This document shows positions 35,482 through 44,774 of a DNA stretch of 64,000 nucleotides, one piece after another. The stretch lies in NCBI RefSeq assembly GCF_049366555.1, contig NZ_JBMMGT010000004.1, positions 42,666-106,665 of the forward strand, written 5' to 3'. Below the pieces are notes generated by a model. It saw nothing but the letters and a program-made list of their open reading frames with translations. It was not told the origin of the DNA and searched no databases. A program made the translations under genes and the position numbers. This DNA is from Avibacterium volantium_A. Lineage in GTDB: Bacteria; Pseudomonadota; Gammaproteobacteria; Enterobacterales; Pasteurellaceae. How positions within the stretch are numbered: the stretch's first letter is position 1; every line of letters begins with the position of its first letter.

Positions 35482-35507
35482 CGTTCTTGTTGTAAGGACG
35501 CTGTTTT

Positions 35508-36353
35508 TTATTTTTCAAGATAATGTCTAAGATTATCCATTTGTTTTTCTGCTTCATTTATCCCTAATACATACATCGCCTGAATTTTTCGCGGATCTTT
35601 TTCAATACGTTTGATATGCAGATCTTGCGGTGGGCGAATGACGAAAATTTTTCCTTCCTGTTCTAGCTTAATAATTTTCTCGATTTGTTGATTATAGTCT
35701 TCCGCTCGTTGAATAAGCTTTTCGGCAAGGCGGGGATATTTGCGGTAGAACCAATTAATCAGCCATTTTGCTGACGGTTTTTTGCGATAATCTAAAGTGC
35801 GGGTCAAAATAACGATAATTTTTTCGTAACCTAAGTGTTGACAAAAATCCAATGGAATACTGTCGGCAATTCCGCCATCTAAATATTTTTTACCATTAAT
35901 TTCAACATATTGCGAAACAAAAGGCATTGCGGAAGTGGCACGTAAGGTTTCCATCTGGGCAAAAGGATCGGTGATTTTTACATATTCTGCTTCCCCCGTT
36001 TCAATATTGGTGAGCGTGGTGTAGAAATCTGTATTGGCTTGTTTGAACGTTTCGTTATCAAAGGGATCAAGGGTGAACGGCACTTGATAAAAAGCGAAAT
36101 CTTTATTCACAATATTGCCCGTGGTAAATAGGCTAGTAAAGCCGAGATAGCGCTTATCATTCAAGTATTTTAGGTTATAACGAATGACACGCCCTGCTTG
36201 TTTAGAAGGATAATTCACACCAAATAGCGCACCAGCCGACACGCTCACAATGCCGTCAATATGCACATTTTCTTTAAGAAATACATCAAGCACGCCAGCG
36301 GTGAACATTCCGCGCATTGCGCCACCTTCTAACACTAATCCAACTTTCATCAT
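35508..36353 (-). CDS. Patatin-like phospholipase family protein
   Basis: This is a cytoplasmic lipid acyl hydrolase candidate of the patatin/RssA/YjjU group. At 281-282 residues it has the oxyanion-hole motif LEGGAMRGMFTAGVLD near the N-terminus, the nucleophile in VSVSAGALFG near residue 42, and the catalytic aspartate in DGGIADSIP near 160, so the Ser-Asp dyad is complete. The first glycine of the usual G-x-S-x-G is Ser here. The start is ATG 36353 or 36350; AAGGG precedes both. The C-terminal region (200-280) is basic and helical. It is divergent from truA. Substrate unknown. Confidence 0.85.
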   Translation of the reverse strand: MMKVGLVLEGGAMRGMFTAGVLDVFLKENVHIDGIVSVSAGALFGVNYPSKQAGRVIRYNLKYLNDKRYLGFTSLFTTGNIVNKDFAFYQVPFTLDPFDNETFKQANTDFYTTLTNIETGEAEYVKITDPFAQMETLRATSAMPFVSQYVEINGKKYLDGGIADSIPLDFCQHLGYEKIIVILTRTLDYRKKPSAKWLINWFYRKYPRLAEKLIQRAEDYNQQIEKIIKLEQEGKIFVIRPPQDLHIKRIEKDPRKIQAMYVLGINEAEKQMDNLRHYLEK

Positions 36354-36460
36354 CACGCCCTTTGAAATTCAAAGGCTAGATGATAACACTTGGTTAGGGT
36401 TCATCAAGCAATAAATTTACTTTATAATGCCAGCCCATTAGATGAAATTAGGATAGAAAA

Positions 36461-37252
36461 ATGAAAATTGCCCTAGGTGTTGAATATAACGGCAAGAATT
36501 ATTTTGGTTGGCAACGGCAGGAGAGTGTTGCCAGCGTGCAAGAGCGGTTGGAAAAAGCCATTTCTTTTGTGGCGAATGAAGACTGTCAAATTTTCTGCGC
36601 TGGGCGGACGGATTCTGGCGTACACGCAACAGGGCAGGTGGTGCATTTTGAAACCAGTGCTATTCGTGCAGAAACGGCGTGGAGTTTTGGGGTAAATGCC
36701 AATTTGCCCGATGATATTGCAGTATCTTGGGCAAAGCAGGTTGATGAGGATTTTCACGCGCGCTTTAGCGCTACTGCGCGCCGTTACCGCTATGTAATTT
36801 ATAACAATAAATTGCGCTCGGCGATTTTGCCAGAAGGGGTTACTCATTATCATCAGCCGTTAGATCACGCATTAATGCACCAAGCAGGGCAGGCGTTATT
36901 GGGGGAAAATGATTTTTCTTCTTTTCGTGCGGCACAATGTCAATCCAATACACCGTGGCGAAATGTGCATCATTTGAACGTGATTAGACAAGGAAAATAC
37001 ATTATTGTAGATATTAAAGCCAATGCCTTTGTTCATCATATGGTGCGAAATATTGTAGGCAGCTTAATGGAAGTGGGGGCAGGGCGTCAACCTGTGGAGT
37101 GGATAAGCTGGCTGCTCGCGCAAAAAGATCGTAAGTTGGCTGCGCCCACCGCCAAACCAGAAGGGCTTTATTTAGTGCAAGTGCATTATCCTGAACAATT
37201 TGCCATTCCGCAAAATGCACTTGGGCCACTTTATTTGTCCGATCAGTTATAG
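36461..37252 (+). CDS. truA: tRNA pseudouridine(38-40) synthase
   Basis: This enzyme isomerises uridines 38-40 in the anticodon arm of tRNAs. At 263 residues it matches the family. The catalytic aspartate is Asp51 in AGRTDSGVHATGQ, followed by ARFSATARRYRYVI near residue 104 and the C-terminal FVHHMVRNIVGSLMEVG motif near 191. AGGATAGAAAA precedes the ATG. It is divergent from the patatin-like gene and followed by accD. Confidence 0.97.
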   Translation: MKIALGVEYNGKNYFGWQRQESVASVQERLEKAISFVANEDCQIFCAGRTDSGVHATGQVVHFETSAIRAETAWSFGVNANLPDDIAVSWAKQVDEDFHARFSATARRYRYVIYNNKLRSAILPEGVTHYHQPLDHALMHQAGQALLGENDFSSFRAAQCQSNTPWRNVHHLNVIRQGKYIIVDIKANAFVHHMVRNIVGSLMEVGAGRQPVEWISWLLAQKDRKLAAPTAKPEGLYLVQVHYPEQFAIPQNALGPLYLSDQL

Positions 37253-37326
37253 CGTTTAAAAGCTAGAATCTTAGTGCAAATTATGGTGTAATAAGCAGAA
37301 TTTTTTATGAATAAGAAAGGGTTAAA

Positions 37327-38226
37327 ATGAGCTGGATTGATCGAATTTTTAGTAAGAATACGGCATCAAACACACGCAAGGCCAACGTGCCAGAAGGCGT
37401 TTGGACAAAATGTACTTCTTGCGGACAAGTATTATATCGTGATGAATTAACGCGTAATTTAGAAGTTTGTCCAAAATGCGGACACCATATGCGTATTGAT
37501 GCGCGTACACGTTTATTGGCTTTATTAGATAAAGAAAGTGCGGTGGAAATTGCCGCAGATCTTGAGCCAAAAGACATCTTAAAATTCAAAGACTTAAAAA
37601 AATATAAAGATCGTTTAACCGCAGCGCAAAAAGAAACGGGCGAAAAAGATGCGTTAATCGCAATGGCAGGTACATTATATGGAATGCCTGTGGTTGCTGC
37701 AGCGTCTAACTTTAGTTTTATGGGCGGTTCAATGGGCGCTGTAGTCGGGGCAAAATTTGTTAAAGCAGCGGAAAAAGCCATTGAAGACAATAGTCCTTTT
37801 GTCTGTTTTTCAGCCAGTGGTGGCGCGCGTATGCAAGAAGCATTGATTTCGTTAATGCAAATGGCAAAAACCAGTGCAGTTTTGGCAAGAATGCGTGAAA
37901 AAGGCATACCCTTTATTTCCGTGCTAACCGATCCAACCCTTGGTGGGGTTTCGGCAAGTTTTGCAATGCTTGGCGATATTAATATTGCTGAACCTAAAGC
38001 CTTAATTGGCTTTGCTGGCCCACGCGTGATTGAGCAAACCGTGCGTGAAAAACTGCCAGAAGGTTTCCAACGCAGCGAGTTCTTATTAGAAAAAGGGGCG
38101 ATTGATATGATCGTAAAACGCGGTGATATGCGTGAAACCCTTGCGAGCTTGTTAAGCAAACTTTCTAATAAGCCTTCTCCTTTTGTGCAAGCTGAATTAG
38201 TAGAAAATCTCCCTGAGAATGAGTAA
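37327..38226 (+). CDS. accD: Acetyl-CoA carboxylase carboxyltransferase subunit beta
   Basis: This is one subunit of the carboxyltransferase that makes malonyl-CoA for fatty-acid synthesis. At 299 residues it has the N-terminal zinc ribbon, with Cys29, Cys32, Cys48 and Cys51, and a crotonase-fold body containing the SFMGGSMGAVVGAK and SASGGARMQEALISLMQMAK motifs that bind substrate. The C-terminal GFAGPRVIEQTVREKLPEGFQ is conserved. The end overlaps the folC start by eight bases, as in E. coli-type accD-folC operons. Confidence 0.97.
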   Translation: MSWIDRIFSKNTASNTRKANVPEGVWTKCTSCGQVLYRDELTRNLEVCPKCGHHMRIDARTRLLALLDKESAVEIAADLEPKDILKFKDLKKYKDRLTAAQKETGEKDALIAMAGTLYGMPVVAAASNFSFMGGSMGAVVGAKFVKAAEKAIEDNSPFVCFSASGGARMQEALISLMQMAKTSAVLARMREKGIPFISVLTDPTLGGVSASFAMLGDINIAEPKALIGFAGPRVIEQTVREKLPEGFQRSEFLLEKGAIDMIVKRGDMRETLASLLSKLSNKPSPFVQAELVENLPENE

Positions 38227-39577
38227 TTTTAAATCTTCTTTAACAGCCACTTCGCCTTTGTCGCAGTGGCTTTCTTATTTGGAACAAAGCCATTTTAAAG
38301 CCATCGATTTAGGTCTTGAGCGCATTAAATCAGTGGCAGAACAGCTTGACTTGCTCAAGCCCGCGCCTTTTGTGATCACCGTTGGTGGGACAAATGGCAA
38401 AGGCACAACCTGTCGTTTGTTGGAACAAATCTTGCTCAATGCGGGTTATCGCGTGGGCGTGTATTCTTCGCCTCATTTAATTCGCTATAACGAACGTGTT
38501 CGCATTCAAAATCAAGAATTGCCCGATGCGCAACATAGTGCCTCTTTTGCCTTTATTGAGCAGAATAAAACCCAATCTTTGACCTATTTTGAATACAGCA
38601 CCTTATCGGCGTTGTATTTGTTTAAACAGGCTAAGCTTGATGTGGTGATTTTGGAAGTGGGGCTAGGCGGCCGCTTAGATGCCACCAATATTGTGGATAG
38701 TGATATTGCGGTGATTACCAGCATTGATATTGATCACACGGATTTTCTTGGTGATACCCGCGAGCAAATTGCCTTTGAGAAAGCAGGGATTTTCCGAGCG
38801 AATAAACCTGCCATTATTGGTGAGCCTGATGTGCCGAATACAATGCTGGAACAAGCGCAAAAGCTGCATTGTCAGCTCAGTCGCCGTGGGGTAGATTGGA
38901 CATTCAGCCAAACCGCTCAAGGCTGGCAATGGCAAAGTAAATACAGTCAGAATGGCGAAAATGAAAGCAAAAAAGTGCGGTTGGAAAATCTGCCTTTTCC
39001 ACATATTCCGCTAGCGAATGCTGCCACCGCTTTAGCGGTGTTGCCTTATTTGCCGTTTAACATTGCAGAACAGCATATTCGTGAAGCGTTGCAAAATGTC
39101 CAACTTACAGGGCGTTTCCAACTGCTGGATAGAGTACAGCGACAGCGTTTAAGCGAATTGTTACATTGTAACGAAAAAGCCTTGCCACAAGTGATTATTG
39201 ATGTAGGGCATAATCCACACGCCGCAAAATATTTGGCAGAAAAACTCACCGCACTTAAACAACCGACACAACGTATTCTGGCGGTTTGTGGTATTTTGAA
39301 AGATAAAGATACCCAAGGCGTGCTTTCTCCACTGCTTGATGTGATTGATGAATGGCATTGTATTAGTTTGTCTGGCTATCGTGGACAACGTGGCGAAGAA
39401 TTGTTAGCCGAACTGCAAGCACTGGCGTTATCACAAAATAAAACGCTGAAAGCAAGCTCATCTTCCTCAATGGAGCAAGCGCTACAAAGTGCGGTGCAAA
39501 ATTCGCAAGAAAATGATGTCCTGCTAGTTTTTGGTTCATTTTATACCGTAGGGCTGTTGTTGGAATTATTAGCATAA
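38219..39577 (+). CDS. folC: Dihydrofolate/folylpolyglutamate synthase
   Basis: This bifunctional enzyme adds glutamate to dihydropteroate and then to folates. At 452 residues it is a little longer than the E. coli protein. The P-loop GGTNGKGTTCRLLE near 58 begins the Mur-ligase-like ATPase, followed by SSPHLIRYNERVRI near 82, LDVVILEVGLGGRLDATN near 140 and DIAVITSIDIDHTDFLG near 164. The C-terminal LTGRFQ and DVGHNPHA motifs are also visible. It overlaps accD and ends at a terminator. Confidence 0.96.
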   Translation: MSNFKSSLTATSPLSQWLSYLEQSHFKAIDLGLERIKSVAEQLDLLKPAPFVITVGGTNGKGTTCRLLEQILLNAGYRVGVYSSPHLIRYNERVRIQNQELPDAQHSASFAFIEQNKTQSLTYFEYSTLSALYLFKQAKLDVVILEVGLGGRLDATNIVDSDIAVITSIDIDHTDFLGDTREQIAFEKAGIFRANKPAIIGEPDVPNTMLEQAQKLHCQLSRRGVDWTFSQTAQGWQWQSKYSQNGENESKKVRLENLPFPHIPLANAATALAVLPYLPFNIAEQHIREALQNVQLTGRFQLLDRVQRQRLSELLHCNEKALPQVIIDVGHNPHAAKYLAEKLTALKQPTQRILAVCGILKDKDTQGVLSPLLDVIDEWHCISLSGYRGQRGEELLAELQALALSQNKTLKASSSSSMEQALQSAVQNSQENDVLLVFGSFYTVGLLLELLA

Positions 39578-39603
39578 AAAATGCCCGACTAAGGGCATTT
39601 TTT
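39577..39603. terminator. Bidirectional terminator between folC and argF
   Basis: AAAAATGCCC (39577-39586), loop GACTAA, GGGCATTTTT (39593-39602). A and T runs flank both sides of the stem. Confidence 0.9.
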
Positions 39604-39630
39604 GTGGCAATTATAATATCAATGAAGTTG

Positions 39631-40635
39631 TTATGCTAAAGACGCCACCATTACCGCTTTAATGGTGTGCATACGGTTTTCTGCTTGGTCAAAGGCGATG
39701 TTCATTGGTGATTCAAATACGTCTTCTGTGACTTCAATACCGTTTGCTAAGTGCGGGTATTTTTCAGCGATTTTTTTGCCGACTTCGGTTTCGCAATTAT
39801 GGAAAGCAGGCAGGCAGTGCATAAACTTCACTTTAGGATTGCCGCTGCGTTGCATTAGAGCAGGGGTTACTTGATAAGGCAACAGTAAATCAATGCGTTC
39901 GCCCCAGCTTTCAAGCGGTTCGCCCATTGATACCCAAACGTCTGTATGCACGAAATCAACGCCTTTTACAGCAAGATCGACATCTTCTGTAATGGTGATT
40001 TTTGCCCCTGTTTGTTGCGCAAATTCTTGACATATTGCCACTAATTCCGCTTCTGGTTGCAAAGCTTTTGGCGCGCAAATGCGAACGTCCATTCCTAATT
40101 TTGCCCCGATTAATAATAATGAATTGCCCATATTATTGCGTGCATCACCAATATACACATAGCTAATTTCTGACAACGGTTTGTCGCAATGTTCCATCAT
40201 TGTAAGCACATCTGCTAGCATTTGAGTTGGGTGGAATTCATCGGTTAAGCCGTTAAAGACTGGCACGCCCGCATATTCAGCTAGCTCATTGACCACCGCT
40301 TGTTTAAAGCCGCGATATTCAATGGCGTCATACATTCTTCCGAGTACGCGAGCGGTGTCTTTCATACTTTCTTTATGCCCAATTTGGGAAGAATTTGGAT
40401 CAATATAGGTCACATTTGCCCCTTGATCATAAGCCGCCACTTCAAAGGCGCAGCGTGTGCGGGTGGAGGTTTTTTCAAAAATTAAGGCGATGTTTTTGCC
40501 TTTTAATTTAGGCTGTTCTGTGCCTGCATATTTGGCGCGTTTTAAGTCTTTGGCAAGTTGCAGCAAAAACTTAATTTCTTCTGGCGTGTGGTGCACAAGA
40601 CTAAGTAAATGACGATTTTTTAAATTGAAAGGCAT
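39631..40635 (-). CDS. argF: Ornithine carbamoyltransferase
   Basis: This enzyme makes citrulline from ornithine and carbamoyl phosphate. At 334 residues the carbamoyl-phosphate motif STRTRCAFE is near 57, HPTQMLADVLTMMEH near 133, and the ornithine-loop HCLPAFH near 272, all intact. It could be the catabolic form (arcB) as easily as the biosynthetic one; no arginine deiminase or carbamate kinase gene is adjacent, so the anabolic name is only a preference. A GAGGAAAC ribosome site precedes it. It is divergent from yoaH, and I saw no clear arginine-repressor box in the 78 bases between. Confidence 0.93.
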   Translation of the reverse strand: MPFNLKNRHLLSLVHHTPEEIKFLLQLAKDLKRAKYAGTEQPKLKGKNIALIFEKTSTRTRCAFEVAAYDQGANVTYIDPNSSQIGHKESMKDTARVLGRMYDAIEYRGFKQAVVNELAEYAGVPVFNGLTDEFHPTQMLADVLTMMEHCDKPLSEISYVYIGDARNNMGNSLLLIGAKLGMDVRICAPKALQPEAELVAICQEFAQQTGAKITITEDVDLAVKGVDFVHTDVWVSMGEPLESWGERIDLLLPYQVTPALMQRSGNPKVKFMHCLPAFHNCETEVGKKIAEKYPHLANGIEVTEDVFESPMNIAFDQAENRMHTIKAVMVASLA

Positions 40636-40713
40636 AATAGTTTCCTCTTATGTTGTGTTTGCAAATTTTGTTGGTATATTACTGATTTCTTTTCGGTGAA
40701 TAAAGGTAAAAAT

Positions 40714-40881
40714 ATGTTAGATCAAGCATTATTAAGTTTAACCCACGAACAACAGCAAGAGGCAGTGGAAAAAATTCAGGCATTAATGGAGCAGGGCGTA
40801 AGCAGTGGTGAAGCCATTGCGATGGTAGCAAAAGCATTGCGTGAACAACATCAACAAAATGCAGAAAATCATTCACGTTAA
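40714..40881 (+). CDS. yoaH: YoaH family (UPF0181) small protein
   Basis: This is a 55-residue soluble protein with the UPF0181 core SLTHEQQQEAVEKIQALMEQ followed by GVSSGEAIAMVAKALRE, forming two short helices. It matches E. coli YoaH in motif and length. I chose ATG 40714 because AAAGG lies nine bases upstream and the family begins with a short leader before SLTHEQQ. Function unknown. It sits between divergent argF and cspD, an arrangement also present in H. influenzae from memory. Confidence 0.88.
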   Translation: MLDQALLSLTHEQQQEAVEKIQALMEQGVSSGEAIAMVAKALREQHQQNAENHSR

Positions 40882-41077
40882 GTAATAATTTCATACCTAA
40901 ATTAAAAATTTTGGAGTAATTTTTTATTTGCTGAACTGTGTAAGCAACGCATATATAAAGAAATTTTGTGATCTCTGTTTGATTTTAGAAGATTTGTTAT
41001 TGCGAAAAAGTGAAATTTATTTGAATATTTACTCGAAAAATTAGGGAATAAGGCGAGTGCTTTATTGGTTTTCAAAG

Positions 41078-41094
41078 TTCTATCTGAGATAGAA
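41078..41094. promoter_or_regulatory. Perfect 8-1-8 palindrome upstream of cspD
   Basis: TTCTATCT-G-AGATAGAA lies 18 bases before the first possible cspD ATG. A single-base centre rules out an RNA stem-loop, so a protein-binding site is more likely. It overlaps the expected promoter or leader region. Confidence 0.5.
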
Positions 41095-41121
41095 AATCCA
41101 TTTAGAGGTTAAATGTTTATT

Positions 41122-41331
41122 ATGGAAGTTGGTGTTGTTAAATGGTTCAATAACGCAAAAGGGTTTGGATTTATTTCAGCGGAAGGCAATGACGCAGATA
41201 TTTTTGCGCATTATTCTGTGATTGAAATGGAAGGTTATCGTTCGTTAAAAGCGGGGCAAAAAGTCAATTTTGAAGCTGTACACGGTGACAAAGGCTCTCA
41301 CGCAACCAAAATTGTCCCAGTAGTAGAATAG
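41122..41331 (+). CDS. cspD: Cold-shock-type single-stranded nucleic-acid binding protein (CspD-like)
   Basis: This is a 69-residue OB-fold cold shock protein. The RNA-binding motifs KGFGFI (residues 13-18) and DIFAHY are present. The sequence DIFAHYSVIEMEGYRSLKAGQKV is closer to CspD, the stationary-phase DNA-replication inhibitor of E. coli, than to CspA. The start is uncertain: GAGG at 41105-41108 better fits ATG 41113 (three residues longer), while family members begin at MEVGVVKWF (41122). An 8-1-8 palindrome and 230 bases without a gene lie upstream. Confidence 0.92.
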   Translation: MEVGVVKWFNNAKGFGFISAEGNDADIFAHYSVIEMEGYRSLKAGQKVNFEAVHGDKGSHATKIVPVVE

Positions 41332-41359
41332 ACAAAATTATTTCATATCCTTTAAGAAT

Positions 41360-41386
41360 AAGGCAAAGCGAAATACTTTGTCTTTT
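41360..41386 (+). terminator. cspD terminator
   Basis: AAGGCAAAG (41360-41368) pairs with CTTTGTCTT (41376-41384, one G-U), then TTCTCTTTTC. It sits before convergent yccS. Confidence 0.7.
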
Positions 41387-41405
41387 CTCTTTTCTTCTTT
41401 CTAAT

Positions 41406-43559
41406 TTAGTTCTCTTGTGCAATTTTTCTATTATGAAAAATCACATAAATATGCGGGAGAATTTGACTGATCATATTCAATTGTTGAATAGGAATGCCCA
41501 CTTCAGATTGGTTTAGCCTTTCTCCTTGTTGCTCATTGAGCTGTTGTAAGGATTGATGAATATTTTCTTGTAGCTTGTCAAATACAGGTTGAGATAAGGA
41601 TTCAATATGCTCTAAGGCGTAAATTAATTTCTTCGCAATGGGATAATATTCTGCCATAAAATCAATATTTTGCTGAATTTGCTTAATGTGTTTGCGATAC
41701 GCGCCGAGGGCGGAAATGTAGCTTAACAAGGAATAATTCAGTTTTAGCATTTCAAAGCCTTCTTGCAAGTGATCTTTATATTTTTCTGGATCACTGTTCA
41801 TATTTGACATCGTGGCGCTAAGTGCGGTGGCATATTCGTGCGCTTTTCGCCGTGCGATGCGATATTGCAAGCTATCACATTTGCCAAATTGTAACTGGCT
41901 GATGATATACAACAAATATTTGCCGTCACTTTGAATGGCTTGATGAATCACTTTATTGAGCTGTAAATATTTCCAATCAGGCCATAAATAAGACACGGCA
42001 ACCCACGCAATAAATGAGCCAGCTAAGGTATCAATTAAGCGTGAATAAAGGGCCGAGTGAATATCAATCCCGATAATATTAAAGCTAATTAGCACCTGTA
42101 AGGTGATGAAAAAAGTGGAAAAGCTGTAATTATTACTGCGGAAAAAGAAGAACAAGGTGCTAGTGGCAACCACCAAGCCCATTTGTAATTCCAAAGTAGA
42201 CTGTGCATAAGGCAATAATGAACCAATAATCACCCCTAAAATGGTGCCGATAATACGCTGTTTTAAACGTAATTTAGTGGCGGCATAGTTCGGCTGGCAA
42301 ACAAAAACCGCGGTGAGCAAAATCCAATAACCACGCGAAAGCTGTAAAAATTCTACGATGGTACAGCAGACAAAAACCACAATAGAAAGCCTTACGGCGT
42401 GACGGAAAAGCTGCGAATCAAAACTTAAATGACTGCGAATAGTGAGCCAAATGTTTTTAAAACCTTTCACATCGCTATCATCGTGAATTTTGACCCAGCG
42501 GTGATGCGTTTCAGAAGATTCAGGTGTTTGCCCTAAATGGCGTAATTGCCAATCAACCCCTTGCAAATTATTAATTAAGGTTTTGATCGCCGTGTTTTGC
42601 GTATCATCTTGATGAGTTTGCGCATAATGTTCAAAGGATTGATTTACCCCAGTGATGGCACGTTCTAAGCGCGCGTTGTAACTGTAATGGGTGTTTTGTT
42701 GCAGACTTTGCGCAAAATCGCGACAAGCCTGTGCCTGTAATTCTAAAAGGCGTTGGATACGGAAAATTAAATCGGTATTTTTAAGTTGCTGAGTTAAAAC
42801 TTGATAATCAAAATAACTGGAATTGGCGCGTTCGTGAATATCTTGCGCGGCAAAATAATAGTTGATCATTTGCGTGGTGCGAGTATGGCGATATTGCCCA
42901 CGGATACGATAAAACAGGGCAGTACGACACGCGTTAAAGGCATTAATCAGTTGGCTATTTTTCATTGCAAGGGTAATTTGCTTGCTTTCTAGTTGATCAA
43001 TATCATCAGGATCAAAAAACAAGGATTTTGCTTCTAAATACTCCGCCAATGCCAGAAAAGATTTCGCCACCGCATCTTGCACGGGGCGGTTGGGAAAAAA
43101 CAGATAAACCACAATTGCGGTAATGCTATATAGCAATGTGCCTAATAAAATTAATAGGGAATTGAGATACCACAGGGTTTCTGGTTGATAGGTGAGGGTG
43201 GTGTAAAGGGCAACCACCAACGTGCCAAAAGAAATGGTGTTGTAACGTTGTCCCACTGCGCCAATCATCGTAAAAATAAAGGTGATGACCGTCATTAACA
43301 GGGTGAACGCAATGCCATTGCCGAGCGTGAGCTGAACGCTAAGGGTGGATACCGAAAAGGCCAGTAGGGTATAAAAAATATTTTTTAACCGCCCAGTTAA
43401 GCGGTTATCTAAATCTGCCAAACCGCCTGCGATAATGCCGAGTACCAACGGCATACTTTGCTGCGAAATATCCAATAACCACACGGAAAAAGCCGCAATA
43501 TTGACAGCAATAAAAACAGGAATGGTGGCGATAACCTTTGCGTTCAGCCAGTTATTCAT
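41406..43559 (-). CDS. yccS: YccS-family inner-membrane protein (FUSC-like)
   Basis: This is a large 717-residue inner-membrane protein of the YccS/YhfK type, related to aromatic-acid efflux proteins of the FUSC family. Two clusters of hydrophobic segments (about residues 8-155 and 385-520) are each followed by long soluble helical regions. Transport activity has not been firmly shown for YccS. AAGGA lies before the ATG, with a long spacer. It is the gene after mgsA on the same strand; E. coli keeps yccS in the same broader neighbourhood. Confidence 0.92.
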   Translation of the reverse strand: MNNWLNAKVIATIPVFIAVNIAAFSVWLLDISQQSMPLVLGIIAGGLADLDNRLTGRLKNIFYTLLAFSVSTLSVQLTLGNGIAFTLLMTVITFIFTMIGAVGQRYNTISFGTLVVALYTTLTYQPETLWYLNSLLILLGTLLYSITAIVVYLFFPNRPVQDAVAKSFLALAEYLEAKSLFFDPDDIDQLESKQITLAMKNSQLINAFNACRTALFYRIRGQYRHTRTTQMINYYFAAQDIHERANSSYFDYQVLTQQLKNTDLIFRIQRLLELQAQACRDFAQSLQQNTHYSYNARLERAITGVNQSFEHYAQTHQDDTQNTAIKTLINNLQGVDWQLRHLGQTPESSETHHRWVKIHDDSDVKGFKNIWLTIRSHLSFDSQLFRHAVRLSIVVFVCCTIVEFLQLSRGYWILLTAVFVCQPNYAATKLRLKQRIIGTILGVIIGSLLPYAQSTLELQMGLVVATSTLFFFFRSNNYSFSTFFITLQVLISFNIIGIDIHSALYSRLIDTLAGSFIAWVAVSYLWPDWKYLQLNKVIHQAIQSDGKYLLYIISQLQFGKCDSLQYRIARRKAHEYATALSATMSNMNSDPEKYKDHLQEGFEMLKLNYSLLSYISALGAYRKHIKQIQQNIDFMAEYYPIAKKLIYALEHIESLSQPVFDKLQENIHQSLQQLNEQQGERLNQSEVGIPIQQLNMISQILPHIYVIFHNRKIAQEN

Positions 43560-43593
43560 TCTTTGTGTAATCCTTAAAAGGCAAAAATTTTCA

Positions 43594-44052
43594 TTATTTT
43601 AACCGCTCTTTTAAATAATTGGCATAATCTGGCACGCGAATTTCCACCTTTTGATTAAATAATTGACTTTGCACCAGAAAATCCGCACTGGCCATATTCA
43701 TCGCCACAGGAATATTCCACACTGTAGCAATACGCATCAAGGCTTTGACATCAGGATCGTGCGGCACAGCATTCATTGGATCCCAAAAGAAAATCAGCAC
43801 ATCAATTTTTTGTTCCGCAATTAATGCACCAAGTTGTTGATCGCCGCCCATTGGGCCACTTAACAATGGGGTGATGGGTAAATCGGTTTCCGCTTGGATT
43901 AAATTGCCTGTTGTGCCAGTGCCATAAAGGGTATGTGCAGAAAGCAAAGTGCGGTGCTTTTTACACCAATTTATTAAATCTTGTTTACAGTGATCGTGAG
44001 CAACCAAGGCAATGTGTTTGCTTTCTGCAAGCTGGCGAGTGGTATTTTGCAT
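43594..44052 (-). CDS. mgsA: Methylglyoxal synthase
   Basis: This enzyme converts dihydroxyacetone phosphate to methylglyoxal and phosphate, relieving sugar-phosphate stress. At 152 residues it is the same length as E. coli MgsA. The catalytic aspartate is Asp71 in SGPMGGDQQLGA, with the phosphate-binding TGTTGN at 45-50 and HDPDVKALMRI further on. I chose ATG 44052 because GGAGG lies five bases before it. It lies between csgI and yccS on the same strand. Confidence 0.97.
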   Translation of the reverse strand: MQNTTRQLAESKHIALVAHDHCKQDLINWCKKHRTLLSAHTLYGTGTTGNLIQAETDLPITPLLSGPMGGDQQLGALIAEQKIDVLIFFWDPMNAVPHDPDVKALMRIATVWNIPVAMNMASADFLVQSQLFNQKVEIRVPDYANYLKERLK

Positions 44053-44068
44053 TTTTCCTCCAGATAGC

Positions 44069-44095
44069 AAAAAGTGAGCCTAAAGCCCACTTTTT
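44069..44095 (-). terminator. Terminator after csgI
   Basis: AAAAAGTG (44069-44076) pairs with CACTTTTT (44088-44095), with inner GC pairs. It lies between csgI and mgsA; its left arm overlaps the mgsA leader, so it may attenuate rather than stop transcription. Confidence 0.7.
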
Positions 44096-44114
44096 CTTAA
44101 TCAATCATTCGCGA

Positions 44115-44774
44115 TTATTTTTGTTTTTTCGCCCAGTTCAAGAAACGTGCTTGGGTTTCTTTGTCGGCTTGTTGGAACCAATATTGTAATTGTTGTTCCA
44201 CCACATTTTCACCTTGTACGGTAATTTTGCCTTTTTGTGCTTTTGCTGCCGCTGGAATGGCTGCTGGCATTGCTGTAGTAGCAAAAGAAGATACCGAAGC
44301 AACCGCCCCTGACGCGTTGTACTCAGAAAGATTGTCAATGAGATTTAAGCCAGGTAAGAAACCTTCTTGTTTTAAAAGATCTTGCTTAAACGGCACATTT
44401 TTTCCTGAAACAGTTTTTACACTAACAACAGGGTTTTTATTATAAGCTGCGGTTTCACGCTCATCTTCAAGGTGTGGTGCAGAAATAACTACATCTTCTG
44501 CTGTACCTTGGAAAGTAACGATGATCGGATTTGATTCAAATAATGTACGGTCAGAACCGCCTGATCTCACCACTTCACTTACACGCACCACAACTTGGTG
44601 AGTTTGTGCATCATTGGCTTTAAAAGAATTGGTTGATTTTAAAAGAGATTTACTTGCTTTTTGTCCGTCAATGGCTAAAAAATCAACATTAGATGAACTG
44701 GTTACCATACCGGCAAAACTTGCAGTGCTGGTTAATAAAGCTGCGGTAGCTAATGCAGCAAAACGAAATTTCAT
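44115..44774 (-). CDS. yccT: YccT/CsgI-family periplasmic protein (DUF2057)
   Basis: This 219-residue secreted protein belongs to DUF2057/UPF0319. E. coli YccT (CsgI) is periplasmic and inhibits curli assembly. A cleavable signal peptide ends near residue 21 (ASFA-GMV). The mature part is beta-rich, followed by an alanine-rich linker (about 160-180) and a helical C-terminus (QQLQYWFQQADKETQARFLNWAKK). I chose ATG 44774 because AAAGGAG precedes it. No curli genes are in the window, so the local function may differ. Confidence 0.88.
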   Translation of the reverse strand: MKFRFAALATAALLTSTASFAGMVTSSSNVDFLAIDGQKASKSLLKSTNSFKANDAQTHQVVVRVSEVVRSGGSDRTLFESNPIIVTFQGTAEDVVISAPHLEDERETAAYNKNPVVSVKTVSGKNVPFKQDLLKQEGFLPGLNLIDNLSEYNASGAVASVSSFATTAMPAAIPAAAKAQKGKITVQGENVVEQQLQYWFQQADKETQARFLNWAKKQK

